Of a stretch of DNA of 17,953 nt, positions 8,641 to 14,535 are shown piece after piece. The notes under the pieces were generated by a model that saw only the letters and a list, made by a program, of their open reading frames with translations, made no database searches and was not told where the DNA came from. The translations under genes were made by a program, and so were the position numbers. Numbering within the stretch: the first letter of the stretch is position 1; each line of letters opens with the position of its first letter. The stretch covers positions 1-17,953 of the forward strand of contig NZ_CAMLOV010000119.1 in the NCBI RefSeq assembly GCF_946481715.1, read 5' to 3'. Source of the DNA: an uncultured Mucilaginibacter sp. GTDB taxonomy: Bacteria; Bacteroidota; Bacteroidia; Sphingobacteriales; Sphingobacteriaceae.

Positions 8641-9675
8641 TTATTTGGTTTTTGCTTCAGGCATTTTCAACTTCAACTGATCCATTAAAAAATCAATCTG
8701 CTCCTGCAGCGATTTGTTAGTTTTTTCCTGCTCGGTTACCTGCTTATCTTTTTCTATCAGGTATAGCGTCAATTCCTCCACCTTTTTCATTAGAAGCTTA
8801 TTCATCTCCCCAATTTTCAACCCGTCTTTTTCAAGTTCCGCAGCAGATGGCATACCCGGCAGGTGCTGGTTTTTATCGATGTAGGCTTTTACCTCGTTTA
8901 GCCCGGGAAGGGTGTAGCCTGTTGCAAATACATAGTCGGGCCAGCCGCTTGTTTCTACCGTAACCTCCTGGGAGCGGATTTTGCCATTAACAGACAGCGC
9001 CTCTGTATGCGGTGTCGAAGTGCCAATTCCCACCTTGCCCGCAAAGTAGCCATTACCGGTATTGTCTACGGTGAACAGCGAAGTATGTGTACCTGCACCT
9101 AAGGCCGCGCTGTTTATCCCCGCATCAACCAGGTAGTGCATCCCCGTGCCCAATGAACTTTCGTATGGCGATACCCAGAGCGCACGGTACCCCGCCGCCA
9201 CGCCGCTTGTTTGGTTTACGGTAGGTACAACGGCGTAAGCGTTTTGGATAACCGCCGTGCTGGCGCTGAACGTGCCGAACATGCCGATGCCGCTGGTTGC
9301 GCCTGATATCGACCCATAATCGAACCGAAGCACGCCGCTTGCCGAGGGGGAGTTTGCCACCGTAATAGAGCGGGATAAAAATGTGGATGACCCTATACCC
9401 AGCGTTATTGCACGGGTACTGCCTGTGCCTGCGCTGTTGGTGCGCAATATAAATACATTGGAGGCCCAGGCAGCAAGGAAGCGCTCATAATTGGTGGTTT
9501 GGTCGGTAGTATTGTAAGCGGCAATACCGGTTGCAGCACTCCCAAGTGTGAGGGAGTTGGTTGGCGATGTGGTTTCGATACCCGCACTGCCCGTTGTTGG
9601 GAAAGTGTTGGTTTGCCCGCTGGCATGAAGCATTGCAATTAAAACGGCAGCAAAAGTTATTGCTAATTTTTTCAT
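8641..9675 (-). CDS. Secreted tail-fibre-like surface protein with C-terminal coiled coil
   Basis: A 344-residue protein with signal peptide (residues 1-20, cleavage near ASG|QTN). The middle is rich in Gly, Ser, Thr and Ala with repeating beta-strand patterns, including KVGIGTSTPHTEALSVNGKI, a motif typical of Bacteroidota tail-fibre-like proteins. The C-terminal region (about 237-280) carries the conserved WPDYVFATGY, LPGLNEVKAYIDKNQHLPGM and GLKIGEMNKLL blocks. A coiled coil follows (about 281-335, EELTLYLIEKDKQVTEQEK). In phage fibres and related proteins such an end region supports trimerisation or folding, but the classical peptidase S74 catalytic motif is not evident. It is the first gene of the minus-strand cluster; its upstream region faces the S51 peptidase gene and must hold the promoter. 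A fibrous surface protein is well supported; a functional link to the RHS protein is inferred from gene order only. Confidence 0.8.
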   Translation of the reverse strand: MKKLAITFAAVLIAMLHASGQTNTFPTTGSAGIETTSPTNSLTLGSAATGIAAYNTTDQTTNYERFLAAWASNVFILRTNSAGTGSTRAITLGIGSSTFLSRSITVANSPSASGVLRFDYGSISGATSGIGMFGTFSASTAVIQNAYAVVPTVNQTSGVAAGYRALWVSPYESSLGTGMHYLVDAGINSAALGAGTHTSLFTVDNTGNGYFAGKVGIGTSTPHTEALSVNGKIRSQEVTVETSGWPDYVFATGYTLPGLNEVKAYIDKNQHLPGMPSAAELEKDGLKIGEMNKLLMKKVEELTLYLIEKDKQVTEQEKTNKSLQEQIDFLMDQLKLKMPEAKTK

Positions 9676-9922
9676 AAATGATATATTTAGGTATTAAAAA
9701 ATATTTAACGAATAAAATGCTACCGCACGCCGTGGGCAATCAGGTGAGAAAAAATTGGTTGTTTATTTTCAGGTGATTGTGATCTGGTATTTGGTTTAGG
9801 ATTTTGTATTAAATTTAGATAAAAAATATTTTAATTCAAAATAATATTTAAAAAAAATTGATCAGCCCATTTTTTTTTGAACATGCCATTTAACTATCAA
9901 CAGCGTTTTATAAATTTAAATT
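9676..9922. promoter_or_regulatory. AT-rich divergent intergenic region with a repeated TCAGGTGA
   Basis: These 247 bases separate the minus-strand surface/RHS cluster from the plus-strand S51 peptidase gene and must contain both start regions. The octamer TCAGGTGA occurs twice in the same orientation (9740-9747 and 9769-9776), starts 29 bp apart, which is close to helical phase. I found no exact Bacteroidota -7 box (TAnnTTTG) properly placed for either gene. Long A and T runs occur at about 9820-9890. That it regulates is inference from position. Confidence 0.4.
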
Positions 9923-10588
9923 ATGAAACTTCTCCTCACCTCCGCAGGCATTAGCAACCCCAGTATCCACAATGCACTCGTGGAACTACTGGGCAAACCT
10001 GTTGCCGAAGCGAGTGCGCTTTTTATCCCAACCGCCATATACGGCATACCGGGCCACCCCCAAATAATACAAAAGGTTATTTGCGGCACACTGGGCGACC
10101 CATTTTGCCAACTGGGGTGGAAATCGATGGGCGTGCTGGAACTTGCCGCCCTGCCCAGCATTAAACAGGAACTTTGGATACCCATGCTGCAGCAAACAGA
10201 TGCCTTGCTGGTTGGCGGCGGCGACTGCCAGTACCTGTGCTACTGGTTGCAGCAATCGGGCCTTACCGCCCTCCTGCCTTCGCTGTTGGAAAAAATGGTG
10301 TATATAGGCCTAAGCGCCGGCAGCATGATCATGACCAGTTATGGCACTACCTACGGCAACCACACCCTGCCGCCCGAGACTGATAAATCATTAAACCTGC
10401 TCAATTTTGCCATCCACCCGCACCTGGATTACGAATGGTTCCCAGACAACTCGCTGGCCAATATAGAAAAGCTGGCGGCAACCATACCTGTACCCTCCTA
10501 CGCTATCGACGACCAAACCGCCATTAAAGTAATTGATGGGGCCGTAGAAGTTATTTCGGAAGGGAATTGGAAGCTGTTTGGGATTTAG
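9923..10588 (+). CDS. Peptidase S51 family protein (PepE/cyanophycinase-like, class I glutamine-amidotransferase fold)
   Basis: A 221-residue protein, close to the usual length of S51 peptidases such as dipeptidase E, which cleaves N-terminal aspartyl dipeptides. No signal peptide, so cytoplasmic. Visible motifs are LLTSAGI at the N-terminus, VGGGDCQYL (97-105), which corresponds to the GGGN loop, and the nucleophile elbow IGLSAGSM (128-135) with Ser131 as predicted nucleophile. AIHPHLDYEW (163-172) follows, with His167 as likely catalytic His. Asp replaces the usual Asn/Gln after GGG, so substrate preference may differ from PepE. It stands alone between divergent and convergent neighbours. 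The family call is strong; the substrate is unknown. ATG start at 9923; no Shine-Dalgarno is evident. Confidence 0.9.
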   Translation: MKLLLTSAGISNPSIHNALVELLGKPVAEASALFIPTAIYGIPGHPQIIQKVICGTLGDPFCQLGWKSMGVLELAALPSIKQELWIPMLQQTDALLVGGGDCQYLCYWLQQSGLTALLPSLLEKMVYIGLSAGSMIMTSYGTTYGNHTLPPETDKSLNLLNFAIHPHLDYEWFPDNSLANIEKLAATIPVPSYAIDDQTAIKVIDGAVEVISEGNWKLFGI

Positions 10589-10869
10589 CCAAACCAGCAA
10601 CCGATCGATCCCCTTTTCTTAGCAAAATCACTGCCCGGAAAAAAGCCAAAATTCCCGGCCGGCGCGGGATGTAGCCGATGTAACCCCTGTCACCATTTTA
10701 ACTAATAAGAAAAACAGATTTAAAACTGAAGAAGTGGCGTCAAAAGCGTCAATATTTGCCCTTTTTTATGCAAAATATCCCAAAAAACACTCCGAAAACC
10801 ACAGAAAAACGCCGAAAAGTGTCCGATTTTGTAGGTTAACTAAAAGTAAAGTAACTAATAATAAGCTAG
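10589..10869. other. Intergenic region between two convergent genes, no gene seen
   Basis: These 281 bases lie between the 3' ends of the S51 peptidase gene and the PKD-like membrane-protein gene. No ORF of note was found. It contains GCGTCAA twice (10737-10743 and 10746-10752) and several CCGAAAA-like words around 10790-10820. A short G+C-rich imperfect palindrome lies near 10655-10670 but is not followed by a T-run, so I do not call a terminator. Confidence 0.4.
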
Positions 10870-12180
10870 TTAGAAATTATCTTCGTAATTCACTTTTCCG
10901 TTAAAAAGCTTCACATAATCCACCGACCCGGTGCCCTGAAAACTGAAGTCGATACCAATAATTTTGGATCGGATGATATCGCTATCTACGGTATAAACCA
11001 GCTTATCATCCAGGTATACCTTCCCCACCCTGTTGTGCGATTCTACCCGTACCTTAACGTACTTGCTAAAATCAGCCCCAAACATAGAAAGATCCTTGGT
11101 TTTCCCCGAGCGGAAATAGTTGGTAAAAATAAAGTCGATATCTGATACACAGCCCTTTGCACACAACGGAATCGCTACAGCAGTACCCTTGCAAAGGATG
11201 TAGATATGGGTTTGCTGGCACATGGCCGTACCCTCTTTAAAGGTGTTTTTTAAGGAGGTTTCAAACACAAAATCGTTACTATATATCTCGCCAAAATCCT
11301 TCACATTGCTATAAAGCACATAAGGTGCCTCAGGCTGCATTTTTATGTTATGTGCCTGTATTTGAGCAGCATCCAGTGCCATTTTGCCACCCTGCATTAC
11401 CTCCGTACTATCAAAATACACAGGTACCGGCTTCAGGGTAACCGCCGCCAGCCAGCCATTTGATTTGATGAGGAGGTCGTGCTGTTTCACTATCTTATTG
11501 TTAACGATGAGTTTGGCCCGGTAATAATCGGGGTAGTAATAAATAGAGGTATGTTGCTTATCTAATTTAGATACCTTCTGCCTCAGTTTCCTATCCCATG
11601 ATTGCTGTATAATTACGGAGTCGCCGGGCGCTTTCGAAGCATCAAAATTAAACACCACCGAGTTTGGAAGCCCCTGTGTTACAACCTTTTTACTAGTAAA
11701 GGTGTAGTCGGCATCTAAAACAGGCGGCGGGTTTTTATTAATGCTGAGGTAAGTAATTATTATGCCTGTCAGCAAAGCTACTCCCGCGGTAATTTGCCAT
11801 ATCCGCTTGTTGGTGGGCTTATCGGTAATGATGGATTTAGGCACAGCTGCAAGGCCCGGTTCGGGGGTTACTATAACATCCTCCAGTATGGCAACATTGA
11901 TACTGCCGTTTTTTTGGTGGGCGGTTACAAAGTTCCTCCAACTGCTAAAGCCAATAAAATGCGCAAGTGTGTCCAGCGTATAGGTGTTGGGCAGGCTATC
12001 GTACTTAACCTTACCCCAAATGCGCTTGAGGGTAACATGGCTAAGCGTAACACCGGTACGTTGCTGTATACGCTCGCTAAGTTTAATAAAATCCTGGTTG
12101 GTCCAGCTACGGCTGTCGCCCCAACCGGTTTCTGCTTCGTACTGTTGTTTAAGCGTTTCTATAAGTTCATCAAAAGGCAT
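10870..12180 (-). CDS. Membrane-anchored protein with HTH-like cytoplasmic N-terminus and PKD-like/lectin-like outer part
   Basis: A 436-residue protein. Residues about 25-90 form a small helical domain with the pattern FIKLSERI, LSHVTLKRIWG, LDTLAHFIGFSSWRNF. It recurs at the N-terminus of Bacteroidota regulatory or membrane proteins and looks helix-turn-helix-like. One transmembrane helix follows (127-147). The rest should face the periplasm: a PKD-like segment (about 160-250, with GLPNSVVFNFDAS, IQQSWD and the tyrosine-rich IYYYPDYYRAKL) and a C-terminal lectin/LamG-like beta sandwich (about 290-430). The layout suggests a one-protein membrane sensor, though no ligand or target can be named. 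It reads away from the DoxX-like gene and shares a 186-bp upstream region with it. AAGGAG (12188-12193, minus strand) lies 7 bases before the ATG, a rare good Shine-Dalgarno here that supports the start. Domain names are from pattern only. Confidence 0.75.
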   Translation of the reverse strand: MPFDELIETLKQQYEAETGWGDSRSWTNQDFIKLSERIQQRTGVTLSHVTLKRIWGKVKYDSLPNTYTLDTLAHFIGFSSWRNFVTAHQKNGSINVAILEDVIVTPEPGLAAVPKSIITDKPTNKRIWQITAGVALLTGIIITYLSINKNPPPVLDADYTFTSKKVVTQGLPNSVVFNFDASKAPGDSVIIQQSWDRKLRQKVSKLDKQHTSIYYYPDYYRAKLIVNNKIVKQHDLLIKSNGWLAAVTLKPVPVYFDSTEVMQGGKMALDAAQIQAHNIKMQPEAPYVLYSNVKDFGEIYSNDFVFETSLKNTFKEGTAMCQQTHIYILCKGTAVAIPLCAKGCVSDIDFIFTNYFRSGKTKDLSMFGADFSKYVKVRVESHNRVGKVYLDDKLVYTVDSDIIRSKIIGIDFSFQGTGSVDYVKLFNGKVNYEDNF

Positions 12181-12187
12181 GTGCGGT

Positions 12188-12193
12188 CTCCTT
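12188..12193 (-). promoter_or_regulatory. Shine-Dalgarno AAGGAG before the PKD-like membrane protein
   Basis: AAGGAG on the minus strand, 7 bases before the ATG at 12180. Most genes in this window have no such site, so it helps fix this start. Confidence 0.6.
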
Positions 12194-12197
12194 ATTG

Positions 12198-12205
12198 CAA
12201 AATTA
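12198..12205 (-). promoter_or_regulatory. Possible -7 box TAATTTTG for the PKD-like membrane protein
   Basis: TAATTTTG on the minus strand fits the Bacteroidota -7 consensus TAnnTTTG and lies 17 bases before the ATG. No TTG-type -33 element is seen at the usual distance, so this is a weak call. Confidence 0.3.
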
Positions 12206-12220
12206 ATATCGCTATTGGTT

Positions 12221-12260
12221 TGTTCGGGCTTGTATCAACTTGTACCAACTTGTACAGGCT
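12221..12260. repeat. Four phased 10-bp repeats, TGTnnnnnCT
   Basis: Four adjacent decamers: TGTTCGGGCT, TGTATCAACT, TGTACCAACT, TGTACAGGCT. All begin TGT and end CT, at an exact 10-bp period, about one DNA turn. They lie between two divergent genes, so a multimeric operator bound on one DNA face is plausible (inference). Confidence 0.6.
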
Positions 12261-12314
12261 ACATGCATATAATTTGGTTCTGCGGCATCTACATTTGTAC
12301 AGCCCAATGCATAT
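12250..12314. repeat. Split direct repeat TTGTACAG-(4-5 bp)-ATGCATAT
   Basis: Copy 1 has TTGTACAG at 12250-12257 and ATGCATAT at 12263-12270. Copy 2 has the same words at 12295-12302 and 12307-12314. Spacers are 5 and 4 bp, and the copies start 45 bp apart. Copy 2 overlaps the candidate -7 box of the DoxX-like gene. Sixteen identical bases in two blocks are unlikely by chance and suggest a regulator site. Confidence 0.6.
12290..12297 (+). promoter_or_regulatory. Possible -7 box TACATTTG for the DoxX-like gene
   Basis: An exact match to TAnnTTTG, 69 bases before the ATG at 12367. The nearest TTTG upstream (12273-12276) is only 13 bp away, shorter than usual for a -33 element, so the promoter call is moderate. 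Confidence 0.4.
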
Positions 12315-12366
12315 GCAAGTTATGTAATTGCATGCGGCTAAAAACCAATTAGCAAAAATATTTTTT

Positions 12367-13113
12367 ATGGATAAGCTGGCAATTACAGGTAAATGGCTTT
12401 ACGCAACGGCGTTTTTAGTGTTTGGTATACAACATTTTATGTACGCGCAATTTGTGGGCACCCTTGTACCGGCGTTTATTCCATGGCGTTTATTCTGCGG
12501 CATTTTTGTGGGTGTTGCGTTTGTTGCATTTGCAGTAAGTGTGTTCATCAATAAATTAACCCGGTTATCCGGCATGCTACTGGCAGTTTTGATGTTGTTG
12601 TTTGTTTTGCTTATACATATACCAACACTTTTTACTAACCCCCAAAGTGCCCAAAGCTGGACACGTGCTATGCAAGATATAACCATCATGGGCACCGCAC
12701 TTATGCTAACCGGCGATTTAAAGCTGCAACCCGCCGGGCGGTATTTGTTTGCGGTGCCCATGTTTTTTTTAGGAGCGCAGCACTTTGCTCATGCCAATTT
12801 TGTTACCGCGAAAGTACCAGATTGGTTGGCTCCTGTTACCCTTTGGGACTATGTAGTGGGCGTAGTAATTATTTTGGCCGCGATGGGTATTATCAGTAAC
12901 CGGTACCGGGGTGTGCCTGCCTTAATACTGGGCATTTTCCTGTTAGTGTTTGCTTTGTTACACCATTTACCAATACTGGTGCCCAATGTTTACAACGGGC
13001 AGGAATGGACAGGCATTATGATAGATATAGCTGTTGCCAGCGGCGCACTTGTTTTAGCAGCACTACCAGTTGCCTATTATAAAACGGTGCCCTGGCAACT
13101 TAATACAAAATAA
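12367..13113 (+). CDS. DoxX-like integral membrane protein with internal duplication
   Basis: A 248-residue, very hydrophobic protein with about eight predicted transmembrane helices, resembling DoxX-like membrane proteins of Bacteroidota. It consists of two homologous halves (about 8-115 and 124-231) with a constant offset of 116 residues. GIQHF 20-24 pairs with GAQHF 136-140, VP 34-35 with VP 150-151, HIPTL 84-88 with HLPIL 200-204, and Trp98 with Trp214. The paired His, Pro and Trp residues are probably functional, perhaps in binding a quinone or small molecule, but no activity is known. I chose the ATG at 12367. The reading frame is open up to a TTG at 12328, but that would add 13 polar residues before the first helix. 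Divergent from the PKD-like gene; 54 bp before the aspartic protease, with which it may be co-transcribed. Confidence 0.8.
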   Translation: MDKLAITGKWLYATAFLVFGIQHFMYAQFVGTLVPAFIPWRLFCGIFVGVAFVAFAVSVFINKLTRLSGMLLAVLMLLFVLLIHIPTLFTNPQSAQSWTRAMQDITIMGTALMLTGDLKLQPAGRYLFAVPMFFLGAQHFAHANFVTAKVPDWLAPVTLWDYVVGVVIILAAMGIISNRYRGVPALILGIFLLVFALLHHLPILVPNVYNGQEWTGIMIDIAVASGALVLAALPVAYYKTVPWQLNTK

Positions 13114-13167
13114 AACGTACTAATATACAACCAACTGTTATAAAACCTTTTACAAACCGTGTGCCTT

Positions 13168-14394
13168 ATGGCCGGCCGTTTTTCATATTATCCGTTTTTG
13201 TTGCTGGTGCTACTAATTTTTGGGCACAGCGAGCAGGGGTACGCACAATTTTTTGAACTAACCGGCGGCCAGGATAAGGCCAATGTGCCCTTTAAGGTTG
13301 TACGGAACATGGTTATTATTAAGCTAAAAATAAATAATAACGGGCCTTATAATTTTATTTTGGATACCGGCGTTGGCCTTATGGTGATTACAGAGCCAGC
13401 CCTTATAGATAGCGTAATTATACCCGATAAAAGGGTACTTAAGTTGGGCGGGCTGGGTGCCGGCGACGATTTTGATGCTTATTATACAGCTCCTTTAAAT
13501 ATAGAAATTCCCGGGATAAACAGCGTAGGCGTTAGTGCTGCTATTTTTAAGAAAGACCATTTTGGTTTATCTAATTATGCGGGCATGCCCATACATGGCT
13601 TATTGGGCTACGAGTTTTTTAGCAGGCTGGTTGTTAAAATTAACTTTAGCGATAGCACACTAACTGCCTATCGCCCGGGCAAAATGAAAGCGCCGAAACG
13701 GTATGACATGTTGCCGATATCGGTGGAACATAATAAGCCGTTTTTAACCACTTGCGTACGCTTTTGCGATGGCAGCGAACGCGAATGCAAACTGATAGTG
13801 GACATTGGCGCGGGGCACCCCCTTTCGTTGGATGACAACGGGGGCACAAAGTGGCCAACCCACAAGGCAATTGCCGCTAACTTGGGCATGGGGCTAACGG
13901 GGCCTATAAGTGGCGAAATAAGCCGGGTTAACCAGCTGAATTTGGGGCGGTATGGCTTAACTAATGTGCTTTCTTCCTTTCCCGAAAAACGCGGTGATAC
14001 TGCATCTGAACCCCGCGACGGCAATCTGGGGATGGACGTTTTAAAGAGGTTTACCCTGATTTTTGATTACGGTAAGGGTTTTTTGTACTTAAAGCCGCGT
14101 ACCAGCCTAAAGGAGGCATTTGAGCATGATATGAGCGGGATGGAATATTATGCAGGCGGCGAAGGGCTTAAGCATGTGGTAATTAGCCGGGTGGAGCCAG
14201 GATCGGCGAGTGATGAAATTGGGCTGGCGCGGGATGACGAAATTGTGTCGGTAAATTTCAAGTCGGTTGCCGATATGAATTTGGAGGAACTGGATAGGTT
14301 GTTCCGCTCGGGCGACAAGCGTTCATTGCTATTAGAAATTTATCACGAGAAAAGATACAGTAAGGTAGTAATTACCCTGAAACGTAGGATATGA
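13168..14394 (+). CDS. Secreted retropepsin-like aspartic protease with PDZ domain
   Basis: A 408-residue protein of the clan AA/retropepsin-like type common in Bacteroidota. A signal peptide spans residues 1-26 (cleavage near GYA|QFF). The first lobe has FILDTG with catalytic Asp66 and the later GLLGYEFFSRLVVKI (144-158). The second lobe has LIVDIGAG with Asp212 and GNLGMDVLKRF (286-296). The second triad is DIG rather than DTG, which still keeps the Asp. A PDZ domain (about 337-404, VEPGSASDEIGLARDDEIVS) closes the protein and may bind C-terminal peptides. It should act in the periplasm or at the outer membrane; the substrate is unknown. ATG at 13168 is preferred over an in-frame GTG at 13159. 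It follows the DoxX-like gene by 54 bp and converges on the OmpA gene. Confidence 0.88.
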   Translation: MAGRFSYYPFLLLVLLIFGHSEQGYAQFFELTGGQDKANVPFKVVRNMVIIKLKINNNGPYNFILDTGVGLMVITEPALIDSVIIPDKRVLKLGGLGAGDDFDAYYTAPLNIEIPGINSVGVSAAIFKKDHFGLSNYAGMPIHGLLGYEFFSRLVVKINFSDSTLTAYRPGKMKAPKRYDMLPISVEHNKPFLTTCVRFCDGSERECKLIVDIGAGHPLSLDDNGGTKWPTHKAIAANLGMGLTGPISGEISRVNQLNLGRYGLTNVLSSFPEKRGDTASEPRDGNLGMDVLKRFTLIFDYGKGFLYLKPRTSLKEAFEHDMSGMEYYAGGEGLKHVVISRVEPGSASDEIGLARDDEIVSVNFKSVADMNLEELDRLFRSGDKRSLLLEIYHEKRYSKVVITLKRRI

Positions 14395-14420
14395 CCAGCT
14401 TAGGATGATTGGTGTATAAA

Positions 14421-14461
14421 TCCCCCTTAAGGTTGCCCCGTGAGAAGGCAATCCGGGGGGA
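14421..14461. terminator. Hairpin between convergent genes, possible bidirectional terminator
   Basis: TCCCCC (14421-14426) can pair with GGGGGGA (14455-14461), and inside this GGTTGCC (14431-14437) with GGCAATCC (14447-14454, one bulged T). The stem is interrupted by an unpaired TTAA. It sits between the 3' ends of the aspartic-protease and OmpA genes, the expected place for a shared terminator, but no clean T-run follows on either strand. Confidence 0.45.
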
Positions 14462-14535
14462 CTATACCGCTATTGATATTAAATTAAAACAAGTGAACCG
14501 CTGCTTAAAAAACATCTATATAATCTTTGTTAGTC

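Noticed and set aside
10655..10675. G+C-rich palindrome as a terminator behind the S51 peptidase
   Set aside because: The stem is short and imperfect and there is no T-run after it.
11794..12327. 177-residue plus-strand frame across the start of the PKD-like gene
   Set aside because: It is antisense to a gene with clear domain pattern and Shine-Dalgarno, and its own translation shows no recognisable feature.
12328..12366. Upstream TTG start for the DoxX-like gene
   Set aside because: It adds a polar 13-residue leader with no family resemblance; the ATG at 12367 directly precedes the first helix.
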